DNA of 64,000 bases from Planomicrobium sp. Y74. GTDB taxonomy: Bacteria; Bacillota; Bacilli; Bacillales_A; Planococcaceae. Below the pieces are notes generated by a model, which searched no databases, had not been told where the DNA came from, and worked only from the letters and a program-made list of their open reading frames with translations. Shown piece by piece: positions 1-8,640 of this stretch (the first letter of the stretch is position 1; each line of letters opens with the position of its first letter). The stretch is taken from the NCBI RefSeq assembly GCF_003668635.1, contig NZ_RCWH01000005.1, positions 1 through 64,000 of the forward strand. The letters run 5' to 3'. A program made the position numbers and the translations under genes.

Positions 1-97
1 GTATACTGTATTTCTGGGCTAACAGGTCATAGCCCAAAGAACCTTCCAAGTACTCCTTTACCATCCGCAGTTTGAAAACCTCACTATATTTCGCCAT
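1..97 (-). CDS. IS3-family transposase OrfA, N-terminal fragment
   Basis: The ATG at 97-95 opens a frame reading MAKYSEVFKLRMVKEYLEGS and continuing LGYDLLAQKYSI before leaving the window. This is the start of the helix-turn-helix of IS3/IS150-type OrfA proteins, which bind the element's terminal repeats. In this family OrfA is joined to the DDE-domain OrfB by programmed frameshifting; neither the slippery site nor OrfB is visible here. The gene faces away from the rest of the window and is unrelated to its neighbour. Confidence 0.7.
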   Translation of the reverse strand, partial: MAKYSEVFKLRMVKEYLEGSLGYDLLAQKYSI

Positions 98-145
98 ATA
101 AAAACACCCCAAATGTTAGATTTGAACTCTAACTTTTGGGGTGCA
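1..145 (-). mobile_element. Left end of an IS3-family insertion sequence (truncated by the window)
   Basis: Read on the minus strand, this is the terminal region of an IS3/IS150-like element. An imperfect inverted repeat (CACCCCAAATGTTAGA at 105-120 against TCTAACTTTTGGGGTG at 128-143) lies just upstream of the first transposase frame. The element probably ends with TGCACCCC at about 145, since IS3 elements usually end in 5'-TG. The flanking target duplication cannot be judged because the other end is outside the window. Confidence 0.7.
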
Positions 146-215
146 CCACCAAAACGGCTTTCTCCCAGGCTCTTTTCATCTTGGCACTGTCTTTAAAACT
201 TTTTTATCCGCGAAA

Positions 216-2651
216 CTACATACAATCCGGCTCATAAACCTTATACATATCCCGTCCCAATTTCTTCGCTTCATATAAAGCAAGATCAGCGAACTTTATC
301 AGCTGTTTTTCATCGATGGAATGATCGGGGTACAGCGAGATGCCGATGCCGGCTCCTATTTTGATGTTGACTCCGTTGAAGCACAACGGTGTTTCATACG
401 AATCCAGTATTTTTTTTGCCATGTCTTCGGCTGCTTCGAGTGAGTCGATTGCGGGCAGGACAACGCCCATTTCATCTCCGCCTAAACGGGCCGCTGTCCC
501 CATCGAGTTAACGCAGGATTGTAAACGCATCCCCATTTCCCTAATGACAGCATCACCAGCATCATGGCCGTATTGATCGTTTATTTGCTTGAATTTTTGT
601 CCATCCAGCATGAGAACAGCTACTTTTTTGCCAGTCAATTTCGCCCGGTTAAATGCTTTTTCCAGCTTGTCATCAAAAGTCCGGCGGTTTGGTATGCCGG
701 TTAAATGGTCGTAAAAAGCCATTCTCTCTATTTTCTCCTGAAGTCTTCTTCGTTCCGTGATATCCCTTGAAATTGTAAATACCTGTTTCACTTCTCCGTT
801 TTCCAAAACAGGTGTAGGCGAAACTTCCATCCAAATGTAATGGCCTTCCCGGTGCATAAAACGGACTTCAATCGTGGCTGGCCTGCCTCCTTCAAGTAAG
901 GAAGAAATACTCTCGGTCAAATCAACTGCGTCTTCCGGATGGATATTTGTCATAAGGGAGTTCCCGATACAATCATCGGGGGAATAACCCAAAATAGTTT
1001 TATAGGCAGGAGATACATATTCAATCAACCCATCAAGGTTAATCATCGTAACGATATCAAACGTGCTTTCCGTTATAGTTTTGTATTTCTCCTGGCTTTT
1101 CAGCAATTCTTTCTCAGCCATTTTGAGTTCCGTGACATTTTTATAAATAATGGTGGCACCGATAATCTCTTTCTCCGTATTTCTTACGGGTGAATACGAA
1201 GAAATGATATTGAGCGGTTTCCCGGTTTTCGTCAGGCGGATGGTGTCATGGGAATTGACCGTTTCACCGTTAAGGATTTTTTCTACAATATTGATTTGGT
1301 CGTGCCGCATATGCGGTGGAATAATGGTGCCTTTGCCGGTGACCATTTCTTCTTCCCTGAATCCGAATGTTTTCTCAAATGCAGGATTCACTTTCAGAAT
1401 ATCGCCTTTTGTGTCTATGTAAAAAATAGGGTCAGTCGAGTTGTCCCAGAATACTTCAAGTTCTTTTTTCGTTGCGGTTAAAGCCTTCTGGGCTTGATTG
1501 ATCACCGTGATATCAGTGATGATGCCATGTATGCCGACCAAGTGGCTGTCTACAATAATGGGTATGTTTATTACCTGCAGTTCAATCAGGTGACCGTTTT
1601 TATGGCGGAACGTCAATTCATATTGTACAGGCTGTCTTTCAGAGATAGTTTTGTAAAAGTTATTACTCACTTTTTCTGCTTCTTCATTCAAGATAATTGA
1701 AAGGTATAACTCGCCCCCCAGTTCCGTTAGATTATGGCCTGTGATGGACTCGATTCTTCTATTGATACTCAATAAATTGCCTTCCCGGTCAAAAGTCATT
1801 ATTCCATGGGGATGGTTTTCGAACAGGGATTTATAGCGCTGTTCACTTTCCTGCAGGAGGCGCTCCGTTTCTTTCTGCTCGGTAATCGCCTTGGCAATGG
1901 CATAAACTCCAATTACTTTTTCTTCAATAATGATAGGAATCGTATTCATCTGAAACGTGGCAGTCTGTTGGTCCTTAGTATAAATGCTGGTTTCAAAATC
2001 AATGGACTGTCCTGTTAACGATTTTTCAAAGTTTAATCGCGTCTCTTCCAAACAATCATCAGCTACTAGAGATAAAATAGAGGTGCCGAGCAGTTCTTCT
2101 TCGCAGAAACCGGTAGCTTCCGAAACCATCTTATTAAGGCTGGTGAATTTTTTCTGCTGATCAAACTCAAATACTGGATTTACATTGTTATTAACGAGTG
2201 ATTTCAATCTTTTACGCTCGATTTCCATCTCTCTTTGCGTATCTAGAAGGAGCTGTTTCTTGCGTTCCCTTTCCGTCACATCTCTAACGATTGCCAGGAT
2301 ATACAGACATCCGCGGCCTTTGGACACGATTGGGTTAAGCATCGTTTCTCCAATGAATTCACTGTTCTCAGTCTGTATTCTTTCGGTAAACTCCACGGAT
2401 TCCTTGGTGGATTGCACCTTTCGGTAATGCGGCATCAATCGCTGGCAAACTTCCGGAGGCAGGACCTCTTCAATCCGGCGCCCCGTAATCTCCTGCATCT
2501 TCAATATAGTTAAGGCTGCTGGATTTACATAGACATACTTGAACGAATCCCGGTCTTTCTTCATCAAAAAAACCGGATCCTTAATTACATCCAATAGAGC
2601 AGTAGAGGCTAAAAAATCCTGGTCTATATTTTCAATATAGTAATTCTCCAT
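216..2651 (-). CDS. Multi-PAS sensor diguanylate cyclase (GGDEF)
   Basis: An 811-residue protein with about five tandem PAS domains over residues 15-640, carrying repeated PAS/PAC signatures such as FTISRDITERR. A C-terminal GGDEF domain spans about 650-808 and starts with FYDHLTGIPNRR. It should make cyclic di-GMP from two GTP in response to a ligand or redox signal. No transmembrane segment or EAL domain is visible, so it is probably cytosolic. The signature at residues 724-728 is GGDEM rather than GGDEF/GGEEF, and the usual RxxD inhibitory site just upstream reads NSMG, so feedback inhibition may be absent. The start has a good GGGAGGAG site. Single-gene transcript; the sensed signal is unknown. 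Confidence 0.9.
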   Translation of the reverse strand: MENYYIENIDQDFLASTALLDVIKDPVFLMKKDRDSFKYVYVNPAALTILKMQEITGRRIEEVLPPEVCQRLMPHYRKVQSTKESVEFTERIQTENSEFIGETMLNPIVSKGRGCLYILAIVRDVTERERKKQLLLDTQREMEIERKRLKSLVNNNVNPVFEFDQQKKFTSLNKMVSEATGFCEEELLGTSILSLVADDCLEETRLNFEKSLTGQSIDFETSIYTKDQQTATFQMNTIPIIIEEKVIGVYAIAKAITEQKETERLLQESEQRYKSLFENHPHGIMTFDREGNLLSINRRIESITGHNLTELGGELYLSIILNEEAEKVSNNFYKTISERQPVQYELTFRHKNGHLIELQVINIPIIVDSHLVGIHGIITDITVINQAQKALTATKKELEVFWDNSTDPIFYIDTKGDILKVNPAFEKTFGFREEEMVTGKGTIIPPHMRHDQINIVEKILNGETVNSHDTIRLTKTGKPLNIISSYSPVRNTEKEIIGATIIYKNVTELKMAEKELLKSQEKYKTITESTFDIVTMINLDGLIEYVSPAYKTILGYSPDDCIGNSLMTNIHPEDAVDLTESISSLLEGGRPATIEVRFMHREGHYIWMEVSPTPVLENGEVKQVFTISRDITERRRLQEKIERMAFYDHLTGIPNRRTFDDKLEKAFNRAKLTGKKVAVLMLDGQKFKQINDQYGHDAGDAVIREMGMRLQSCVNSMGTAARLGGDEMGVVLPAIDSLEAAEDMAKKILDSYETPLCFNGVNIKIGAGIGISLYPDHSIDEKQLIKFADLALYEAKKLGRDMYKVYEPDCM

Positions 2652-3083
2652 TCTTATTCTCCTCCCGGAACATAAAGAAAACTGCTTAATACGGCTATAA
2701 ACATAGCTTTTATTAGAAAATTAAATTAAAAATCCTGTTATATGTATTGTACAATAAATAAAGTTATTATTTTCCATCTATTCAAAGTTTAATCGATTAG
2801 GGAATTGTAAGATAGTGTTTCTTTTATAAATTTATAAAAGTATTTAAGAAGGTTTTTTAGCATTCAAATGAAAGCAGTGATATGGGTATTTTTCTGCTGG
2901 ATTATTGGGAAAGGAATAAACTAATGACCTGAAAAATGTTATTGAAAAAAATGAACTCAGTCAGAGATGCGTTTAGTAAAAAGGAGTGAGGAAATGAGTC
3001 GGAAGCTTGTCGAACAAATTCCTCTCATATAAAGAAAACTCATATCAATAAGCCTAAGAGGGCAGGGAAGCAGGAGAAATTCA
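2652..3083. other. AT-rich divergent intergenic region
   Basis: This 430 bp stretch lies between the divergent cyclase and phosphatase genes and should hold both promoters. It is very AT-rich at 2700-2870. A strong ribosome binding site (AAAAAGGAGTGAGG) precedes an ATG at 2994 that opens only a 12-codon frame ending at 3032. No RNA gene or convincing operator was recognised. Confidence 0.4.
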
Positions 3084-3716
3084 ATGTTAACGTTATATAT
3101 TACAAGGCACGGGGAAACTGAATGGAATTTGGAGAAAAGAATGCAGGGCTGGGGAGATTCTCCTTTAACGGAAAAAGGTAAGAAAAATGCATTGGAATTG
3201 GGTGGGCGGTTAAAGGATACAGAATTTGAAGCGGTATACGCCAGTCCAAGTCTAAGGGCCTTTTCAACAGCCCAAGCAATTTGTGCAGAACGGAAATTGG
3301 AAATCAAAGTTGATGATAAGTTACGGGAGATAAACGTAGGAGAATGGGAAGGTAAGGAGCATGTCTATATAAATGAAAACTACCCGGAAGAGTATTTTTC
3401 ATTCTGGAACACACCTCATCTCTATACATCAGCAACTGGGGAAAACTTCAGCGAGTTGCAAGAACGTGCACTTGAAGCAGTGCACGCAATAAGAGAGCAT
3501 CATCGAGAGGGAAACATATTAATAGTTACTCATTCAATTATCATCAAGGCATTATTGGTGTTTTTTAAGAAACTGCCACTTGAAGATTTATGGTCCCCGC
3601 CCTTTATTCATGATACAAGTCTTACGATAGTAGAAGCAGGCGATGAAAACTTCACAATTGTCTTGGAAGGCGATACTTCTCACGTGAAAAAATTGCAAAC
3701 GCAGGAGAGAAATTAG
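3084..3716 (+). CDS. Histidine phosphatase family protein (phosphoglycerate mutase-like)
   Basis: A 210-residue protein of the histidine phosphatase superfamily. The catalytic RHG motif appears as ITRHGETEWN near the N-terminus, followed by the GWGDSPLTEKG substrate-pocket motif, the RAFSTAQAI region, an acid-base Glu in INVGEWEGKE, and the second catalytic histidine in VTHSIIIKALL. These proteins hydrolyse phosphomonoesters in the cytoplasm; the substrate (sugar phosphate, nucleotide or other) cannot be deduced. Length is normal for the single-domain family. It is followed after 61 bp by a small membrane-anchored protein on the same strand, with which it may be cotranscribed. Confidence 0.88.
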   Translation: MLTLYITRHGETEWNLEKRMQGWGDSPLTEKGKKNALELGGRLKDTEFEAVYASPSLRAFSTAQAICAERKLEIKVDDKLREINVGEWEGKEHVYINENYPEEYFSFWNTPHLYTSATGENFSELQERALEAVHAIREHHREGNILIVTHSIIIKALLVFFKKLPLEDLWSPPFIHDTSLTIVEAGDENFTIVLEGDTSHVKKLQTQERN

Positions 3717-3777
3717 ACATTTAAATGCAGTGGAGACAATGAAAAGTGTGAAATTTTGAAAGAGGAGATGGTGAAAA

Positions 3778-4110
3778 GTGAATAATGACACATTTATTAA
3801 AGTAATTTTAAGTGGGATTTTAATATGCCTGATTATCATAGCTGTTAAATTGCCAAATACTGAAGTTACAGCTGAATCAGAACCATATGTTTCGGTGGAA
3901 AGTCCCGGAGACCGCTTGGTGCACATTGCACCAAATAAGATAGGGATAGTGGACCAAGGTACGAGTAGTGGCTGGGAGCAGCTAGTGATATTTGAAATCA
4001 ATGAAGAAACAGGAGAGTATGAAGTTGATACGACGATACCGTATGAAGATATTTTCATTCACCCGGAATTTAACGACATCCCTTTAAGAAGCGATAGCTA
4101 TGGTAATTAA
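3778..4110 (+). CDS. Small membrane-anchored hypothetical protein
   Basis: A 110-residue protein starting at GTG behind AGAGGAG. Residues 5-25 form one hydrophobic segment (FIKVILSGILICLIIIAVKL) that can act as an uncleaved signal anchor. The rest is acidic and soluble and would lie outside the membrane. No known motif was recognised, although the 50-85 region (KIGIVDQGTSSGWEQLVIFE) has the look of a small beta-rich domain. It sits between the phosphatase and the EamA transporter on the same strand. Function unknown. Confidence 0.7.
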   Translation: MNNDTFIKVILSGILICLIIIAVKLPNTEVTAESEPYVSVESPGDRLVHIAPNKIGIVDQGTSSGWEQLVIFEINEETGEYEVDTTIPYEDIFIHPEFNDIPLRSDSYGN

Positions 4111-4160
4111 TTTTGTATAGGTAGCGGGTTCAAGGGATTAACAGTGAAAGGAGGAGCCTG

Positions 4161-5075
4161 ATGAACCGTGTAAAAGGAATTGCAATGATTTTGAGCGGAG
4201 CTGCGTTATGGGGAGCGACAGGACCGCTGATGGAATGGCTTTTTGGAACTTATGGACTGTCGGTTTCGTTTCTTTTAACTCTCCGGCTGATTATTGCGGG
4301 GGTATTGCTGCTTGTTTTTCTAAAATTGAAGAGAGTCAAAATCCTTTCAGTTTTTCATGGAGGCATTTGGGTGCGCCAACTGCTGATTTTTTCCGTGCTT
4401 GGCATGCTGGGTGTCCAGTTCAGTTTTGTTTCTTCTATTGAAACGAGCAATGCAGTGGTTGCGACTTTATTTCAATTCCTGGCGCCGGTTTATCTCATTC
4501 TCTTTATTTCACTGCGGCATAAAAAATTTCCGCCTAAATACCAACTCATCGGGATGATCGGTACCATGGCGGGACTCTTCCTGTTACTGACAAATGGCCG
4601 GCTGGATGAACTGGCAATCAGCGGAATAGCGCTCTTTTGGGGAGTGATGGTCGGCCTGGCTTTCGCTTTCTATACGCTCTATCCGGGCAGGCTGATGGAG
4701 GAATGGGGCGTACTTTTGATCGTTGGATGGTCCATGCTGTTCGGCGGCATTTTCCTGGGACTCGTCAATCCTGTTTTCAAATCGAATGATTGGCCGCTTT
4801 TGGCTAAACCGGGCGTCTCCTTGGGGATTTTGGCTGTAATCATTATCGGCACCCTTGCATTTGTCCTGTTCCTGAGCAGCATGCGCTTTATCTTACCGGT
4901 GGAAGCAAGCATCTTATCCGCTTTTGAGCCACTGACAGCGATGATTATCTCGGCCCTCTGGTTTGGCCAATTCCTGGAACCCATCCAGCTTGGCGGCGCG
5001 GCGATTATGCTCGTATTCGTCACATGGCTGTCGCTGGCGGGTAACGGGGAATCAAAAGAGTTGGCGGAAGAATAG
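4161..5075 (+). CDS. EamA/DMT-family transporter
   Basis: A 304-residue integral membrane protein with about ten transmembrane helices arranged as two EamA repeats, the usual size of the drug/metabolite transporter superfamily. The first repeat opens with GAALWGATGPLMEWLFG and the second ends with EPLTAMIISALWFGQFLEP, a typical EamA closing motif. Members export amino acids, nucleosides or other small metabolites; the substrate here is unknown. The ribosome binding site is GAAAGGAGG. A terminator follows directly at 5079-5110, so it ends its transcript. Confidence 0.88.
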   Translation: MNRVKGIAMILSGAALWGATGPLMEWLFGTYGLSVSFLLTLRLIIAGVLLLVFLKLKRVKILSVFHGGIWVRQLLIFSVLGMLGVQFSFVSSIETSNAVVATLFQFLAPVYLILFISLRHKKFPPKYQLIGMIGTMAGLFLLLTNGRLDELAISGIALFWGVMVGLAFAFYTLYPGRLMEEWGVLLIVGWSMLFGGIFLGLVNPVFKSNDWPLLAKPGVSLGILAVIIIGTLAFVLFLSSMRFILPVEASILSAFEPLTAMIISALWFGQFLEPIQLGGAAIMLVFVTWLSLAGNGESKELAEE

Positions 5076-5078
5076 CAG

Positions 5079-5110
5079 GAGGCGGCACCTTATCGGGAGC
5101 TGCCTCTTTT
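5079..5110 (+). terminator. Rho-independent terminator of the EamA gene
   Basis: Arms GAGGCGGC (5079-5086) and GCTGCCTC (5099-5106) pair with one mismatch and are followed by TTTT, four bases after the stop codon of the transporter. Confidence 0.75.
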
Positions 5111-5238
5111 ATATTTGAAATTCCACCCGTAAATTTTCTTGGAAAAAGGTTTTTAAGGAATTAAGTTGAATAAAAAGGGAAGGGTTTATTATTCGGGTTA
5201 GAGCGAAATGATATCGACTGGATAAGGGGGCGTTCCAT

Positions 5239-5568
5239 GTGAAAAAAATTCTATTTCTTCCTGTCTTGTTTTTATTGCTGACAGGATGTAATATATCCGC
5301 TTCTGAATTACCGATCGAGATGGTGGCTTATAATAGTCTTTCAAAGGCAGAACAGGATTTGATTCCAGTCAGCCCCAAAGATTCTGCTGTCACAAAAGAA
5401 AACGTATCACATGAAATTAAGTCTGTGATCGACAACAATTACAGCAAAGAACAAGTTTATGCAGTGGTGTTTAATAATACGGAGACTGCCGCTTCAGGAA
5501 ATTTGGTTGTATATATTGACCTTGATAAAGAAGAAGCGGTAGGGAAAGGGTATGAGAATAAAAAATAG
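5239..5568 (+). CDS. Small lipoprotein, hypothetical
   Basis: A 109-residue protein with a GTG start (the overlapping ATG at 5237 is followed at once by a stop). The N-terminus is a lipoprotein signal peptide with lipobox LLTGC, so it should be acylated at Cys17 or thereabouts and held on the outer face of the membrane. The mature part is short and charged, with no motif recognised. It lies 93 bp upstream of the signal peptidase gene on the same strand. The ribosome binding site is AAGGGGGCG. Function unknown. Confidence 0.75.
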   Translation: MKKILFLPVLFLLLTGCNISASELPIEMVAYNSLSKAEQDLIPVSPKDSAVTKENVSHEIKSVIDNNYSKEQVYAVVFNNTETAASGNLVVYIDLDKEEAVGKGYENKK

Positions 5569-5661
5569 CTTTTCATCATATTTGATTTTTCTCGATGATA
5601 ACTGTAATTTGTATGAAAGTTGGTTTTAAGAATCCGTAAATTCCAGAGAAGGTGATTAAGG

Positions 5662-6222
5662 ATGGAACAAGACAAAAAAGGGAAAAACGAGCTTTGGGAG
5701 TGGGCAAAAGCGATTATTATCGCTGTGATTGTAGTTGGAGGTATCCGGTTTTTCCTGTTTGAACCGGTTCTGGTCGACGGTGAATCGATGATGCCGACCC
5801 TTGAAGACGGTGAACGGGTAATTGTTAACAAAATCGGTTATACCTTGGGAGAGCCGGAGCGGTATGACATTGTCGTTTTCCATGCTTCCGAAGAAGAAGA
5901 TTATATAAAACGGGTAATCGGGCTGCCAGGGGACCATATAGCTTTTGAAAATGATGAGCTGCTTATAAATGGAGAAGCTCAGGAAGAACCTTATTTATCA
6001 ACTCTGAAAAAGCAGAAAAATGACGGCAGTTTGACAAAAGATTTTACACTGGAAGAACTGCTGGAAATCGAAGAGATTCCAGAAGGCTATATTTTTGTAT
6101 TGGGAGATAACCGGGAAAACAGTACGGATAGCCGGATTATCGGGTTAGTACCGGTTGAAGAGATTAAAGGCCAAGCCATATTTGTTTTTTGGCCGTTGGA
6201 TGAAATGAGATTTTTAGAGTAA
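5662..6222 (+). CDS. lepB: Type I signal peptidase
   Basis: A 186-residue signal peptidase of the Bacillus SipS/SipT type, cutting signal peptides from exported proteins at the outer membrane face. One N-terminal transmembrane helix (residues 15-33) is followed by the catalytic Ser42 in DGESMMPTL, the general base Lys83 in YIKRVIGLPGD, and the conserved GDNRENSTDSR box near residue 150. All catalytic residues are present and the length is typical. The ribosome binding site is GAGAAGGTG. Bacillales often have several paralogues, so it need not be the main enzyme. Confidence 0.95.
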   Translation: MEQDKKGKNELWEWAKAIIIAVIVVGGIRFFLFEPVLVDGESMMPTLEDGERVIVNKIGYTLGEPERYDIVVFHASEEEDYIKRVIGLPGDHIAFENDELLINGEAQEEPYLSTLKKQKNDGSLTKDFTLEELLEIEEIPEGYIFVLGDNRENSTDSRIIGLVPVEEIKGQAIFVFWPLDEMRFLE

Positions 6223-6634
6223 TTGGAGATAGCTGGAAATCCAGTATTAAAGCTTGATGGCTATTTAAGTATCCAAGAAATATATATAAGTATTTTAAAT
6301 TGAAGTAAATAGATGGGAACACCCTTCTGTGTATTTTGAGTTTTTTCATAATGTTAGTTAAAGAAGGAATACAAAAAAAAAAATATGTATATAAGTGAAA
6401 TACGCGGCGCTCATCCAAAGGAATTTGATGAGTGCCGCTTTTTTGAGCCTGAACATACCAAGCTTCCAAAACATTTGGCGTTTATTGATAAGTGCAGTGG
6501 GTAGTCTAGTTATACAGGTGTAATGGAAATGTAATCTAATTGTTACCATTCAACTAACATCGTCGTGGCGAAGTGAAGATTATTAAGCAGGCTGAAAACG
6601 GCAGCCGGCTTATTCAGCAAGGAGTGAATGTGTT
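6223..6634 (+). other. Intergenic region with one clear terminator and a small hairpin
   Basis: The 412 bp between the signal peptidase and PAP2 genes hold a Rho-independent terminator at 6404-6444 and a weaker hairpin (AAGC-A-GGCTG at 6585-6594 against CAGCC-G-GCTT at 6602-6611) just before the PAP2 ribosome binding site. No open frame with a believable start was found. Confidence 0.5.
6404..6444 (+). terminator. Rho-independent terminator
   Basis: Arms GCGGCGCTCATC (6404-6415) and GATGAGTGCCGC (6427-6438) pair fully if one G-U is allowed, followed by TTTTTT. It should end the signal peptidase transcript after a 3' untranslated stretch of about 180 nt. Confidence 0.85.
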
Positions 6635-7375
6635 ATGGAAGAAGAAAATAAGAAAGCAGGTTTTCCCGTACTGATTCTATTGGTTGGATTGGGTATAGCC
6701 AGTCTTTTTGTATGGCTATTTGCAGAACTGGCTGAAGAGCTGTTGGAAAATGAGTTAAGAAGTTTTGATAATATCATTATCAGCTTTTTTGAAGCGATTG
6801 AGACATCTGCGCTGGATACCTTTTATATCCTCATCACCGAAATGGGGTCTGTCTGGTTTCTGACGACGCTGTCGGTTATTTTGATAGGCCTGCTTTGGTG
6901 GAAAGCGAAAGACAAATGGGGAATCTTATTTTTCATCATTGCTGTTGGCGGCAGCGGACTATTGACGTGGCTATTGAAACAATTTTACGGCAGAGGCCGG
7001 CCTTCGATCAATGAAGAAATCGATGCAATCGGCTTTAGTTTCCCCAGCGGCCATTCGATGGGGTCGCTCGTTTTTTACGGTTTTACTGCGTATTTCATTG
7101 TCAGAAGCAGGCAGAAAAGAGTAGTGAAAATTTCGTCGCTCGTTGTGTTGGGAATACTGATTATTTTAATCGGAACGAGCCGCATCTATTTGGGCGCGCA
7201 TTTCCCGAGTGATGTCCTGGCTGGTTTTATCGCCGGTACTATTTGGTTGATTCTTTGCTTGCTGGCTCTTGAATGGGTGCAATGGCAAAGCAACAGCCAC
7301 GTGCGTCCCGTCCATGCTGTGCGGAAGTTTCTGGCTTCCGGCTACCGGGCAGGCAAGAAGAAAATTGGGCATTGA
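6635..7375 (+). CDS. PAP2 superfamily membrane phosphatase
   Basis: A 246-residue membrane protein with six predicted transmembrane helices and the complete PAP2 signature: K115-x6-R122-P123 (KQFYGRGRP), PSGH at 137-140, and SRIYLGAHFPSD at about 182-193 with the nucleophilic His189. Such enzymes remove phosphate from phosphatidylglycerol phosphate, undecaprenyl pyrophosphate or related lipids on the outer membrane face; which substrate is used cannot be told. The start is chosen for its AAGGAGTG site. The metallophosphoesterase gene follows after 38 bp and is probably cotranscribed. Confidence 0.9.
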   Translation: MEEENKKAGFPVLILLVGLGIASLFVWLFAELAEELLENELRSFDNIIISFFEAIETSALDTFYILITEMGSVWFLTTLSVILIGLLWWKAKDKWGILFFIIAVGGSGLLTWLLKQFYGRGRPSINEEIDAIGFSFPSGHSMGSLVFYGFTAYFIVRSRQKRVVKISSLVVLGILIILIGTSRIYLGAHFPSDVLAGFIAGTIWLILCLLALEWVQWQSNSHVRPVHAVRKFLASGYRAGKKKIGH

Positions 7376-7413
7376 TCCATAATTGAAAGTGGAATAAGAA
7401 GGAGGGGTAATTT

Positions 7414-8328
7414 TTGAAAATTGTCAAAAGACTGCTGCTCATTTTGGGAGCACTTATAGCAGTTCTACTGGTCTGGGGACTTGTAGAACCCTATTTTGTT
7501 AATTTGGAAGAAGAAGAAGCGGTTGTTCCGAATTTACCGGAAGCCTGGGAAAACGAAAAAATTGCTGTCATTGGCGATTTCCAAATAGGGATGTGGATGG
7601 ACAATGCTTCCACTGTTGAACAAATGGCGGAAAAATTGGTTGAATTGAATCCTAGTGCCGTCCTCTTTCTAGGGGATTATATTTACCATTCAGTAGATAA
7701 TCATGCAAAAGAACGACAGCGGGTCAAAGAATTGATCGAGCCATTAACAGACTCAGACATTCCGGTTTTTGCTGTGCTGGGGAATCATGATTATGGCATG
7801 GCATCACAAACAGCTGATCCTAACGAAGAACTGGCACAAGAAATGAAATCTGCCCTGCAGGAAATTGGGATAACGGTTCTTCACAACGAAGCCGTGCCAT
7901 TGACACTTACTGATGGAGGCCTGGAACAAGAAAACCCTTCACCTGAATCTCTTTATCTTGTAGGATTAGGGGCTGCCTGGCCAGAAAACGCAGATCCTTC
8001 CGCAGCATTTAACGGAGTTCCGGATTCAGCAGCTCGTTTTGTCATGATGCACAATCCCGAAACTTTCGGCACATTGCCGGCTGACTCTGCACCTGTTTCA
8101 GTAGCGGGCCACACACACGGCGGCCAAATGAGAGTTCCGGGCACACCTGAATGGTCCTATACTGCATTGTTGAATGAAAAAGAAGATGACCATATGTATG
8201 GGTGGATTGATGACTACGGAGCAACAGGCAATCATTTGTATATAAATCCGGGAGTCGGATTCAGCATCTTGCCGCTGCGGATCAATTGCCCGCCTGAAAT
8301 CACTTTGTTTACATTGAAATCTGCTTAA
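7414..8328 (+). CDS. Membrane-anchored metallophosphoesterase (YkuE/YaeI type)
   Basis: A 304-residue calcineurin-like phosphoesterase with a TTG start behind AAGGAGGGG. Residues 5-25 form a signal anchor, so the catalytic part should face outward. Metal-binding motifs are GDFQIG (Asp55), LGDYIYH, GNHD, MMHNPE and GHTHGGQ. The first motif normally reads D-x-H; here the histidine is replaced by Gln57, so one metal ligand is changed. Related proteins act on UDP-diacylglucosamine-like or wall lipids, but the substrate is not known. It follows the PAP2 gene and a hairpin lies 65 bp after its stop. Confidence 0.85.
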   Translation: MKIVKRLLLILGALIAVLLVWGLVEPYFVNLEEEEAVVPNLPEAWENEKIAVIGDFQIGMWMDNASTVEQMAEKLVELNPSAVLFLGDYIYHSVDNHAKERQRVKELIEPLTDSDIPVFAVLGNHDYGMASQTADPNEELAQEMKSALQEIGITVLHNEAVPLTLTDGGLEQENPSPESLYLVGLGAAWPENADPSAAFNGVPDSAARFVMMHNPETFGTLPADSAPVSVAGHTHGGQMRVPGTPEWSYTALLNEKEDDHMYGWIDDYGATGNHLYINPGVGFSILPLRINCPPEITLFTLKSA

Positions 8329-8393
8329 GAATAGTAGTGGATTTTTAATATTTGTTGCTCACAGATGGTTTGGAGCAGAAGAATTCGTGCAAT

Positions 8394-8423
8394 AAGAGGA
8401 CTCTCTACATGAAGAGTCCTCTT
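8394..8423. terminator. Strong hairpin, probable terminator
   Basis: Arms AAGAGGACTCT (8394-8404) and AGAGTCCTCTT (8413-8423) pair perfectly around a loop of 8 bases, followed by ATTATTATGG rather than a pure T run. It closes the PAP2-phosphoesterase transcript. Confidence 0.6.
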
Positions 8424-8640
8424 ATTATTATGGTGAGGCATTTGATTTCGGCTTATAGCCAATGTTACGGAAAGAGTTATACCCTCGTGACAGAAAAAAG
8501 AAAGCAGATTACCGGCTGGTGTTTAAGTTTCCGGGTTAAGGATATGGAATATAGAGACTGTAAGTGGCTAAAGGCGGAAGAATCCAAAATAGATAACAGG
8601 ATATGAAGTTTGGTCCTATGCTGCAAGGAGGAGTCTGTGA

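Noticed and set aside
2994-3032. 12-codon frame with a strong ribosome binding site
   Set aside because: Too short to support as a gene; no amino-acid pattern of a leader peptide and no attenuator follows.
8352-8606. 84-residue open frame after the metallophosphoesterase
   Set aside because: No ribosome binding site, it runs through a strong hairpin, and its composition is not protein-like.
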